Shown piece by piece: positions 24,381 through 33,300 of a stretch of 64,000 bases of DNA. Position numbers and translations under genes: made by a program. The notes below the pieces were generated by a model that was not told the DNA's origin, did not search any database, and saw only the letters and a program-made list of their open reading frames with translations. The stretch's first letter is position 1, and every line of letters starts with the position of its first letter. The stretch is from contig CM056993.1 of assembly GCA_029891345.1 (NCBI GenBank), positions 272,956,900 to 273,020,899 on the forward strand. The letters run 5' to 3'. The stretch comes from Dryococelus australis (taxonomy: Eukaryota > Arthropoda > Insecta > Phasmatodea > Phasmatidae).

Positions 24381-24600
24381 TACCCAGGTGTGACAATGTA
24401 ATCATTACACTATATTTTTTACGACATTTTCTTCACATACTGAACAAAACCAATCGTCTTGCACAAGTTCTATCGTTACATTGGATGCGAACGAAGTAGA
24501 AGGCGCATTGTTGTCCGGAGTTGTTCTTAAATGCTTGTTTGCACATGCAGAACGTCCCTTCCCTTTTATTCTTAAATATGGCATTAAAACACTACCATGG
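24381..24600 (-). pseudogene. Possible C-terminal tail of another pogo-like transposase
   Basis: One minus frame is open over about 60 residues and contains 'KGKGRSACANKHL' and 'DDWFCSVCEENVV', ending at a stop near 24405. The Cys-pair tail recalls the Cys-rich C-terminus of pogo-like transposases such as the one at 3029-3157. The match is short and the call tentative. It could also be unrelated. Confidence 0.25.
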
Positions 24601-24689
24601 GGACACTACAAAATTGAAAAAGAGTGACACTATGAAATTTTTTTAAAATTATAATAATATTTTATAACAGTAAATGTTTTTAATGGATA

Positions 24690-25960
24690 ACCATTCATTA
24701 AAAATTAATAACCATACATGTTCGCGCAATATTGGACTTCGGTGATTCTTTCACTTTTAACATCATAAATTAGGTTTCTTTAGCTTACTAGTACCACATT
24801 ACAAATAGTTGTAGCCAATATTGGCTTATTAAAATCAACTGCAAGTTTCAGATTAGTTCGATCTTTTACAATAGCGGTTTTTCTGTAACATACAATGGTG
24901 TTCTCCCAATAAATGACCCAGAGTTGAAGCGCAGTTCATTATTACAATAAGTGATATCTAGTTTAGTCTTTGAATTTTTAAAATCATTGTAAACAATATA
25001 CATCTTATCGAAAATTTTATCATCAATGTTTAAATTCCAATTCTCTTAGGGAAACACTTCATTTCGTCCATTCTTAATATAAATATTTTTGACAAAACAA
25101 GAGTCAAACATTGAACCATGTGCGAATTGCCCAGGATCTTCTTTTCTGTTTTGCTGAAAACTAACAATGACAAAGTCTGGCAAATCGAATTGGATTGAAT
25201 TGAACTGATCTTTTATATCAAACTGAAATGAGTTTGTATTAGTAGGTACTGGTTTTTCAAGACATTACCAATAATTAAAACCAATTGGAATTTTGGGGTG
25301 TTTGTATAATTTTGCTTTAATTTCGTCTCCATAAATAGGATCGTATTCAACAATTGGCCACAGAATTTCCATTTTCTCAATAACAATTTTAGCAGCATCT
25401 GATCTATTATCTTCATCATCAGATCCATGTGCTTTCTTTGGGGGTTTTCTGTATAAAGAAGCATCATCAGAATTTCGACTGAATGCGATCTTTCCAGATT
25501 ATTTCATTACAATTTCTCATAAGCCCAAACAAATATCTTGATGGCCAGGTAATTTTTTTTATGCTTATCTTTCCTTACATATTTACCTAGTTCTATCCCC
25601 GACATTTCGAAGTATGCTGATTCTGATTCCGAACCTAGCAATGTATGCATCATTGTTGAAGTTAAGCCAGGGTTGTCAATATTTTTGCTTATACAACCAT
25701 GGTTAGATATCTCTAATCTTGAGAACTGGAATGGGAAGACATTTTCACAAAGTTTGAAGTTTTTTCATAATCTGCATTTGTATCTCTTTTAGTTAGTTTA
25801 TACTGTTGGTATACATAAGCTTCATTCGGATGTGAAAAAGCATTGCCAACAGGAATATCAAACTCAATGTGCTAATTGTATTCATTCAAATTATTTTTTG
25901 TTTTGTCGTTTGGCGGAAATGACTGACGCTCATAACTTTCAATTTTTTTGTTGACCGATT
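24690..25960 (-). pseudogene. Polinton major capsid protein (double jelly-roll), broken
   Basis: Minus-strand frames contain the run of motifs typical of the Polinton major capsid protein, in order. Near 25740-25640 is an N-terminal part with a 'NPGLTSTM' segment. Near 25400-25290 comes a segment around 'KMEILWPIVEYDP'. Near 25260-25030 are 'LEKP', 'FVIVSFQQNRK' and 'SMFDSCFVKNIYI'. Near 24830-24700 is the C-terminal 'LATTICNVVLVS'. At least two in-frame stops (about 25050 and 24780) and apparent frameshifts upstream show it is not functional. Role known from the family: forms the hexon-like shell of the presumed virion. It lies tail-side of the integrase on the same strand. Confidence 0.75.
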
Positions 25961-26047
25961 TATTATATAGGAAAAAAAATTCTTAAACAACTATACTTTT
26001 CTTATCAACCCAAGAATTATGACTACTATCAAAATCTAACCATTTAA

Positions 26048-26866
26048 TTAGCAGCTTATTTTCTTTTCTTCGCAAAACTTTTTCCACTTGTAGTCTTTAT
26101 CATATTTAGTCTTAAGTAGCTCTGGCTCATAAAAATACCTTCACTAAGTTCATTTTTTAAATCTTTTATTCTGTATGTCGTGGGGTTTGTGTACAATACT
26201 TCACACCTCAAATACTTCAGTGGACCAATTTGGTGTATATCCTTTTTGAAACAAATTATTTCTTTTACTTATACGAACTTCATCTCCTATTGCAAACTTT
26301 GGTTTAACCATTTTTCTTTCTCCTCTATACATGTTGATTAGAATAGAACTTTCATTCTTTGCATTTACATTGGTGGATTCCATTCCCATTGTTCTGTGAA
26401 CAGTGTTATTGTATTCACTTATTAATTTAGATAATATAGCCACCCATTTATAGTTTCCCTGCATAGTAAATATCTTCCATATTTTCTCCTCCAATGTTCT
26501 ATTAAATATTTCTACAACACTAGCTTTCTTTCCACTGTATGTTGAATAGTGTGTTATGTTGTTGTTGACCATTAATGTCTTAAATGATTTATTGTAAAAT
26601 TCATTACCTTCATCTGTTTGTAAATGCATGGGTTTGTGATCATTCAAAATAGTTTTAAATGCTAATGTAACATCTTCACCAGTTTTATCTTTGATTGCTA
26701 TTGCTCATGCATATTTGGAAAAAACATCTATCACAGTTAACATATATTTAAACCCTTTGTTAATTCTATGTATACCTTTTAAATATCCAGAATTCATTTC
26801 GACTAAATCAGCTTGCCAAAGATAATCGATACCAAAAGATAGAACAGTTCTTCTGGAGAAGTCTTT
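26048..26866 (-). pseudogene. Polinton integrase (retroviral-type DDE), nearly complete
   Basis: Minus frame. 'LWQADLVEM' carries the first catalytic Asp (about 26815), followed by 'FKYMLTVIDVFSKYA' and a stop near 26705. 'TDEGNEFYN' carries the second Asp (about 26610). 'VVEIFNRTLEEKIW' carries the third acidic residue (about 26515). The C-terminal part has 'WSTEVFEV' and then, in another frame, 'FYEPELLK', the chromo-like tail typical of Polinton and Ginger integrases, with a stop at 26048. The N-terminal zinc-binding part is not visible. Catalytic residues survive but the stop after FSKYA and a frameshift near 26200 break the gene. Known role: inserts the element into host DNA. Confidence 0.85.
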
Positions 26867-26875
26867 TGCATTGGA

Positions 26876-27079
26876 TTATGAATTTCCTTTCACAATATCG
26901 TTTTTAATACTACCATCAGTGAATAGCGAGTTATTGGTAACACGACATCTACAAACACATTTAATTCTTACTTTGTTATTATTGTTATGTTTATATGAAC
27001 ATAGTATATTTTTCATACATTTGAGACAGTATACACTTAAGTTATCATTGTTCATTTTATATAGTAAATGAGGCAACAA
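26876..27079 (-). CDS. Small zinc-ribbon-like protein of the Polinton
   Basis: A 67-residue frame with 'YCLKCMKNI' (C-x2-C) and then 'CVCRC' about 20 residues on. This resembles the short zinc-ribbon proteins often found beside integrase in Polintons. It ends 10 bases or so before the integrase frame begins, on the same strand. The second Cys pair is distorted, so it may be decayed. Function unknown. Confidence 0.45.
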   Translation of the reverse strand: MLPHLLYKMNNDNLSVYCLKCMKNILCSYKHNNNNKVRIKCVCRCRVTNNSLFTDGSIKNDIVKGNS

Positions 27080-28490
27080 AAATTGTAAACAATATAGAGA
27101 AGAATATAGAGAGTAGAAGACAGTTAATTGAAAAGTTTAAAACTTTTAGAAAATTTCGCCAAGATGAATATGATAAAAATAAAAACACGATCAACCATTG
27201 ATAGATGCTATAGAAGATTTGGGACAAAAAATTGGACATGTAACAAATGAGAATAAGAACTTAATAAAAGAACTTGTTTGATTTGCTGTAAATAATTTAG
27301 ACTATCCACAGACATCAACAGAAACATCTTTTGAAAGAAAACTGTATGGTAAAACAGACACCGATGAACGCATTGACGATGATGATGAATGTGTTGACGA
27401 TGACGATGATAGCTATGACGATGGCGTTAAACGCATTGACGATGACGATGAATGCTATGACGAAGAGTTGGGGCGTTTGAAAACTGATACCTCACAGTTA
27501 ACTAACTACAAAACAACATTTATTGAAAAGAAAGTGGCTGATTTCTTAATTGACTGCAAAGATGCTGTTTTTGGACTAAAGGCTGATAAAGGTAGATTGT
27601 ATATTGGCGATAGCGAAGAAACATTCAATAATGACCAATTTTCTGTAAAAGGCCGAACATACGCTGGAACTGATGGTGTGATGAAATTACTAACTAGTAA
27701 GAAAGTAACAGAAAATGACTACACTGCAACCGACTATGAACACTATAGTTGTATCCTGGCAGAAACAAACAAAGTTTTTCAAATCAATGATCCAAACTTG
27801 GGAATGCCAAAATCGAGTAAAGGGAATAAATTGCGAATTATTGTTAAACCTATTTACGATTCGATCAAAAAGAAACGTCGCTCACCTAAAAAGGGGAAAG
27901 GTATAAAGAAATATACAGACTATCCCAAAGAATACATATGGATGGATGATGTTAGGATACTTATTGATCGACTTCTCGTTATTTATGGCGAAGAGAATGC
28001 TGGAAATGATAACTATTACCATGAAATAGTTGGAATAATGAATATGCTCAACAGCAAGTTTAGTGACTTTGTTGTGAATAATCCAAAAGGTATACCATAT
28101 CTGATACAAATGTTAAACACAATACCACATACTTTTTGGGAGTCGGAGCATCACGGAAAAGTGTTACTCAATGACATAATAAATTTGCTACATTTTGAGT
28201 TGCATGCACCCAGTTATCAGTACTTAGGTCCGGGTACCAGACTAAAAGAGAGAATTGAGCGTGGTGATAAACCCATTAATTCACTAGATGCAGATGAAAT
28301 GGAACTTGATATAGCTTATCATCATAATAAAGATCTAGCTGAAAGACATGTAGCTGACAAAGAACTAGAAAAGAAAGGGTTTTAAAAGATTGTTAAGTTC
28401 AGATGCCGGTCTCAATGAGAGATTGTGGGCTGGTGTTACTGGATCTGCAATGCATATTAAACTTAAGCTTGGCTGGGGATTTAAAATGAA
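27070..28490 (+). pseudogene. Polinton protein with C-terminal phospholipase A2-like domain
   Basis: The long intact part is 27468-28385 (305 residues). Upstream (27070-27467) the sequence still codes for a charged, coiled-coil-like N-terminus and an Asp-rich run, but with stops. The middle has the 'VFGLKADKGRLYIGD' and 'YAGTDGVMKLL' segments common to a Polinton protein of unknown role. The C-terminus has 'YLGPGTRL', matching the YxGxG calcium loop of parvovirus-type PLA2 domains. The expected His-Asp catalytic pair follows in 'MELDIAY', where the His position is Leu. A frameshift near 28380 separates the final, conserved-looking tail ('LWAGVTGSAMHIKLKLG'). In viruses with this domain it helps escape from endosomes; here the active-site change and breaks argue against activity. 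Confidence 0.7.
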
Positions 28491-28514
28491 ATGATAAAAT
28501 ATTTGTTATAATAA

Positions 28515-28919
28515 ATGAAAGTAAAAAACATTGTATTTCAAGTTCCTAATGATGAGCTGAAGGGTTTAAATATTGATTCTTTCCTAAAGAAAGACCAACT
28601 GGATCATAAAAACAAGAAATTAAAGGAGGACAAAGGTATGACTATCACAATTTCAGTTCCACAGCTTAAGAAAATGTCCAAAGAAATGAAAACTGGAAAT
28701 GGTTTGACATTTCACAAGGGTGGATTTTTACCCTTAATTTTCGCAGCATTGGGAGCTCTAGGAGCATTAGCTGGTGGTGCATCATCTATCGCTACATCAG
28801 TAATTAATGCTAAGAATAAAAACCAAGAATTGGAACAACAACACAGACATAATTTAGCTATGGAGGAATACGGCAAGGGATTGAAGAAAGTTAAGTGGGG
28901 TAATCATGTTAAAAAATAG
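28515..28919 (+). CDS. Small virion-type protein with hydrophobic segment
   Basis: This 134-residue intact frame has a Lys-rich N-terminal half ('MTITISVPQLKKM'), then a Gly/Ala/Leu-rich hydrophobic segment at about residues 72-92 ('GFLPLIFAALGALGALAGG'), and an amphipathic charged tail. This layout matches small Polinton proteins compared in the literature with adenovirus minor core or membrane-active proteins. It lies between the PLA2-like gene and the protease, on the same strand. It is one of the few unbroken frames of the element. Confidence 0.55.
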   Translation: MKVKNIVFQVPNDELKGLNIDSFLKKDQLDHKNKKLKEDKGMTITISVPQLKKMSKEMKTGNGLTFHKGGFLPLIFAALGALGALAGGASSIATSVINAKNKNQELEQQHRHNLAMEEYGKGLKKVKWGNHVKK

Positions 28920-28951
28920 TAACTCCACTCAGTAACTTTGATATTGATCAA

Positions 28952-29296
28952 ATGGTTAAAAAATCAAACATTAAAAATTTTTGGGGTGTATTTATGATCG
29001 ATGAGCTACTTAACATACCACTCGATAATGAATGTGGGATTGTTAATCTAGATGTTTTGACAAACTCTGGTACACACTGGGTATGCTATTGGAAAAAAGC
29101 AAACAACAAATATAATTTTGATTCATTTGGCGGAAATCCACCGCGACAATTAATAGCATATCTCGGAAGTAATATTTTTTATAACGATGATAGAATTCAA
29201 AATTTCTATCAAGTAACTTGTGGAAATTTGTGTGTAATTGTGCTAAATCACTTTTCACATAATTTTAAATTTCCAAAAATTATTTACTATTATTAA
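28952..29296 (+). CDS. Adenain-like cysteine protease (Polinton PRO)
   Basis: A 114-residue intact frame containing 'ECGIVNLD'-type sequence (here 'NECGIVNLDVL'), 'GTHWVCYW' with the catalytic His (about residue 46), 'FDSFGGNPP' with the acidic partner (about residue 62), 'YQVTCGNLC' with the supporting Gln and the catalytic Cys (about residues 97-101). All key positions look preserved. Known role: cleaves capsid precursor proteins during virion maturation in adenoviruses, and presumed the same in Polintons. The frame is short, so an N-terminal part may be missing, but the catalytic core appears whole. Confidence 0.8.
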   Translation: MVKKSNIKNFWGVFMIDELLNIPLDNECGIVNLDVLTNSGTHWVCYWKKANNKYNFDSFGGNPPRQLIAYLGSNIFYNDDRIQNFYQVTCGNLCVIVLNHFSHNFKFPKIIYYY

Positions 29297-29307
29297 ACAA
29301 TGAATAC

Positions 29308-29640
29308 ATGTGGAAATGCATTAATGAGCTCTGGATTGAAGATCAAATTAAAGAACACACGGACAATGATACTACAACTACTGAGAAGATCAATCCTAAT
29401 GATTTTGTTTCCTACACACAGTTCAACGAACTGACAAGAAATAAATTATCATTGGATAAAGCCTATCTTACTTACTTGGAAGTAGATAATGATATAGATT
29501 TTGAACAAAAAAGACTAAGACATGTGGGTGATCCCATTGCACCGATGGATGCAGTCAATCTAGAGTACTATAAGATAAACAGAATTAACATTATTTGTTT
29601 AGTTGTACAATACAGTTCAAAAGAAAAGTTTTTTCTTTGA
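29308..29640 (+). CDS. Fibre-like Polinton protein fragment
   Basis: This 110-residue frame has a charged N-terminal half and the segment 'RLRHVGDPIAPMDAVNLEYY' near residues 70-90. That motif (R-x-x-x-V-x-D-P-x-x-x-x-D-A-V-N-x-x-Y) is the collar-like repeat seen in many phage tail-fibre proteins and in some Polinton proteins. It follows the protease by a few bases on the same strand and overlaps the end of the ATPase coming the other way. A role in host attachment is an inference. Confidence 0.4.
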   Translation: MWKCINELWIEDQIKEHTDNDTTTTEKINPNDFVSYTQFNELTRNKLSLDKAYLTYLEVDNDIDFEQKRLRHVGDPIAPMDAVNLEYYKINRINIICLVVQYSSKEKFFL

Positions 29641-30380
29641 TACTCGAATAGAATTTTTTTTATGAGATGAAACTATAGTAGAAATAATATTAAAACCAGA
29701 AAAATATAAAAGTGACTTACCGTTATTTAACTTACAAGTCATAATTATTGTAAAAAAAAAACCATATTCATTATTCCAACATTTAGAACAAGTCTCCCAA
29801 AATTTCTCAAATGTCATATCACCACCAACAAAATCACTATGAATATGTTTAAGATTTGTATCGTCTTGTCTGAATATGCCAAGAAAATTGGCATTGTCTC
29901 TTATAAGCTGCTTAGGTACTTTTGAGTATGTCTGGGCTAAATATAAACAATCAATATCTTTATGTCTACCACGAGCAAAGTAATCCAATTCCATATTTTG
30001 ATTTTCAAGTATATCATCGAAAACAACTACAGACTCTTTATGACATTCATTTACATCAACCATTTCTTCATTTGGTGGAAAGAAGTATGCAATCGGTTCA
30101 TTAAATAATTTTGATTCTACATCTATATCTTTCTTTAAATTGATATATTTTTGTTGGGCAGGATTTTTGAACATACATAGAGGGTACCAAAGTCCAACCA
30201 TCCCTGAGCATATATAAAATTATTTATCATAAGTGTAGTTTTTCCACCATTACTAGGACCCACTATCAAACATCTAATATTATTAGGTAATAATTACCCG
30301 TGATGTTTTTTCGATACATTCTTGTCTGGTATGCTTATTTTAATATCCCATTCTACATGTTTCATGTTTTTCTTGCTCAT
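29617..30380 (-). pseudogene. FtsK/HerA-type genome-packaging ATPase of the Polinton
   Basis: Minus strand. The Walker A motif 'GPSNGGKTTL' is at about 30260-30230, and the Walker B-like 'SVVVFDDIL' at about 30035-30010. 'LYLAQTYSKVPKQLIRDNA' (about 29950-29890) and the C-terminal 'FGIFRQDD'-like region also match the family. The start codon is at 30380. A stop lies near 30298 and a frameshift near 30165, so the protein is broken, though the motor motifs remain. Known role: pumps DNA into the capsid. Confidence 0.8.
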
Positions 30381-30411
30381 TTATTAATACATTTTTTTAA
30401 TGATATAATAA

Positions 30412-31139
30412 ATGAGTAAAGTATTTAAACTAATAGGTAACAAATCAGCGTTGAAGAAAAGACTGCATCACCCTTTAGAGATAGAGGGGCACTCATTGGC
30501 TTTAGTTCAGTTCTATACTACTTATCTAACACATAACATTATCTCTGGGAAAAATAAGATATATTTTGTGGGCCAGAATGATATGGAATCAGAAGTTGAA
30601 ATTCCAGTTCGCCAATATAGCTTAAAAGGTCTTGAAAAAACTATAAAAACAATTTTTTCATTTAGTGTAGATTCAATGGATGGGAAAGAAAATTATATAT
30701 CTTTCGAGCTGGATGAAATAACAAACAGAGTGAAAGTAAAATCTATGCTTAAATTACAGCTTGGAAAACGGGATTCAATAGGAATACATTTGGGTTTTGT
30801 AGAAAATAAAACTCTGAAAGCAAATATGGACCATTATGGCGATAAATTTTCCAAAATTTGTTTCATTTGAAACAATAAATATACACTGTAATATGGTAAA
30901 TGGTATGATATTAAAACATGATGAATATAATCATAGCGAAACTAATACAATTGCCACTTTTAAATGAAGAACAACATTTGCATTTGGCATACGATCTATT
31001 ACGAACCAGCTTATCCATTATTTTTTCCAGTGCAAACAAATCAAGTTTATGAAATAATTGTTGAAATTAAACATGAAAAATGTAAGTTAATTAACTTTGA
31101 TTTGTCCGAAAGAACAGTGGTATTAGAGATGAGACCATA
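30412..31139 (+). pseudogene. Polinton minor capsid-like (single jelly-roll) protein, broken
   Basis: The first 152 residues (30412-30870) are open and contain 'LALVQFYTTYLTHNI' (about residue 30), 'EIPVRQYSLKGLEKTI' (about residue 63) and 'SIGIHLGF' (about residue 123), the order seen in a widespread Polinton protein taken as the minor capsid/penton-like subunit. After the frame ends, the expected C-terminal features appear in other frames: 'EPAYPLFFPVQ' and 'KLINFDL' (about 31005-31110), ending at 31139. At least two frameshifts separate the pieces. It is divergent from the ATPase on the other strand, with about 30 bases between starts. Confidence 0.6.
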
Positions 31140-31459
31140 AATATTTTTTGGTTTGGAAGTAGTCATATTCTATATATAACTTTAATAGTTTAAAAACTAT
31201 TCAAGTTTCATGTGATAAAGATGAATAATATTTCTATACAAAGTGCAATGAAAGATTAAGAAAAGAATTCAATGTTTCGGCTACTTTAATATGTCGAATT
31301 TGGAGATGTGTATCTAAATTTTTAATTAGACTATATTGTGACACATTGCCAAAATCAGAGCGATAATTGTGTTTTAATGATTGGATAACCATTAAAACTT
31401 TATAGAGGTATGAGCACAAATAAAAATCAACTGATGTCTAGTTATACGATGAAGATAAT
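31140..31459. other. Polinton internal gap, no gene recognised
   Basis: AT-rich sequence between the minor capsid-like gene and the last minus-strand frame. No recognisable motif. Confidence 0.5.
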
Positions 31460-31775
31460 TTACCCTTTTAAAAACCGAACAGAATTCATTTGTTTAGCAC
31501 CACAATCCACCATTTCATCATATGCAAATCTTATATCACCACGATTAACATCATTTAAAACTTTTTGATTGATAATCTGAACATATCTGTCTGGTAAGGT
31601 TATTTTAAAATATCCAGAAGTAATTATCACTTTGTATCCATACCGTGTATAATTTATTTCAGCATGGTTTATGGGATAGGACTGCCCAATTGTAAGTTCG
31701 GAAAGTTTCTTAAATTGTTTGGTTCCGTTTAATACTTTAGCAACTGGTCCATCTTTATTATATACAATATTTTAT
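31460..31775 (-). CDS. Unknown Polinton-associated small protein (C-terminal part)
   Basis: A minus frame of about 100 residues without stops includes 'LTIGQSYPIN', 'TRYGYKVIITSGYFKITLPD' and ends 'NSVRFLKG'. The pattern (short strand-rich head, a T-x-Y-G motif, then LP-x-R-Y) resembles small unknown proteins that recur beside Polinton genes. It lacks an evident start; sequence upstream (31775-31800) runs into low-complexity DNA. Function unknown. Confidence 0.35.
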
Positions 31776-31789
31776 TTTTTTCGTTTTCA

Positions 31790-32010
31790 AATTTTTTAAG
31801 CCACTTTTTTTTGCAACTGCGCCCAAACGCAACTTTTTTACACGTATTTTTGATGATGCACTCAAACACAAAGTTTAACGCAACTTTTTTTCTAAAGACT
31901 ACGATCTAACCAAACACAACTTTTTGAGTCACTTTTTGCGGTTGTGCTCAAACGCATCTTTTTGATCCACTTTTTTGTGTTTGTACCCAAATCGGCATTT
32001 CTATACTACT
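31790..32010. repeat. Polinton right terminus with short near-tandem repeats
   Basis: Degenerate repeats of about 25-40 bases share the words 'caacttttt', 'gcactcaaac/gcccaaacg' and 'ttttttg'. The block ends abruptly with 'aaatcggcatttctatact' followed by 'act' at 32010. Terminal repeats of this make-up are known at Polinton ends. The flanking six bases are aatatt; no left partner was found. Confidence 0.65.
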
Positions 32011-33300
32011 AATATTTAATGTTTAAGATGATTGGGCTTAAACAAGTGTCACAAATAGTAAATCATATACGTGTATTTACCTAGTTGAGAATAGATACAA
32101 AGAATATGTTAGTCTAACTGTAATTGGCTTTGTTTAAGTTGAAGTAGTGACTAAATCAGTATGTATGCTTCAACTTTGACGATTTTTGAAGTACATAATT
32201 ATATTAACATATAAACAATACTCAAGCTTCTTGTGAGATGAAAAAAAGGTTTAATTGTGTAAATGCTTGATATGTAGATAAGATCTAAGTAACCTAGAAG
32301 TATCGAACCAACAGTTAAAATAAGTAGATCTTAACAAACATTCTTTGATCAAGGGATTTTTATGAAATAAACAAATATTGATTGCTATATGTAGTATGGG
32401 ATAACACAATTTGAGTGAAATGAGTATACTATTTGGATCTTAATTTTGTTTTAATTGATCTTATAGATTAAATTAAAAAAAAGGGATTTTTGGAAAAGCT
32501 TTTTTTCTTTTTGTATATCATTATACTTTCAATTAAATATGTGATAATGTTTCTTGTATGATAGATGATAGAGATTTGGTCATTTGTGTTGTGTGATATT
32601 TTGATTAAATTGTGAAGCATTTAGTTTTGCTTGTAAGGTTTGATGCTAGTGGTTTTGATAAGGCTAGTGTTGGTTGAATGGCTGAGGTTTTAGGGTGTGA
32701 GCACCTGGCCGAAGGGTGTAAGGGTAAACGTGTCGGTCTGGACTATAAAATTTGCTTGGTGTGCTTGGGTTATCATGGATGGTATATTGGGTGATATGTT
32801 TTCCAGAATATCTATCTTGCGATTGTCGGTGTATGTCGAATGGTGTGGGCAGTATGTGTGTGTTGGTGAGTCCTGTAATGCTAAGGTATGCTTGAGTTAA
32901 AAGTGTTTGATTTGGTTGGTTATTGTGTTATGACTTATTTCAGCCGGCATGGTCGATGGTATGAGAAGAATTTGATTATGTCACTGATATGGGTTGTATG
33001 CTTGCTTGGTATGGTCTGTCTGGATGAATGGTTTAGGTATGCTCTAGTTATAGTAAGAAGCACGAACAATGAGTTTATTTCGTCTGATGACGATTGGTAG
33101 AACATATGGCAGGGATGTTTGTGTTCCGGTTGGTCTGAACTCTATAGTTTCTGTAAACTTAAGTTATGGTGAATTGTATGGCGCAGCGAGTTTGTGTGTA
33201 TATATATATATATGCCGGGTTCCAGTTAGGAAGCTTAGTTTAGCAGTGGCAGTCGTGAAAGACACTTCGTCTCAGCTCGTGTAAGCAACTGGAATAGAGT
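32011..33300. other. G/T-biased sequence, no gene recognised
   Basis: 32560-33290 is strongly G/T-biased on the plus strand. Short overlapping frames at 32697, 32888 and 33069 look like chance. It may be 5' sequence of the zinc-finger relic that follows. Confidence 0.4.

Larger units (their letters stand above)
24690..32010. mobile_element. Polinton/Maverick element, decayed and truncated on the left
   Basis: Eight or more Polinton-type genes lie in mixed orientation: major capsid, integrase and zinc-ribbon protein (minus), phospholipase-like, hydrophobic virion-type, protease and fibre-like proteins (plus), packaging ATPase (minus), minor capsid-like protein (plus) and an unknown (minus). 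The right edge has short near-tandem repeats ending 'ctatactact' at 32010, so the element reads AGTAGTATAG inward from its tip, the AG start usual for Polintons. No matching left terminus and no polymerase were found, so the left part is lost or rearranged. Typical Polintons are 15-20 kb; this one is about 7.3 kb. Known family: self-synthesising, virus-like transposons integrated as DNA. Confidence 0.85.

Noticed and set aside
25213-25467. An 84-residue minus frame as a separate gene
   Set aside because: It is an out-of-frame shadow of the Polinton major capsid relic; the family motifs lie in another frame of the same strand.
27882-28109. Minus frame of 75 residues inside 27.9-28.1 kb
   Set aside because: It is antisense to the long plus-strand Polinton gene and has no domain.
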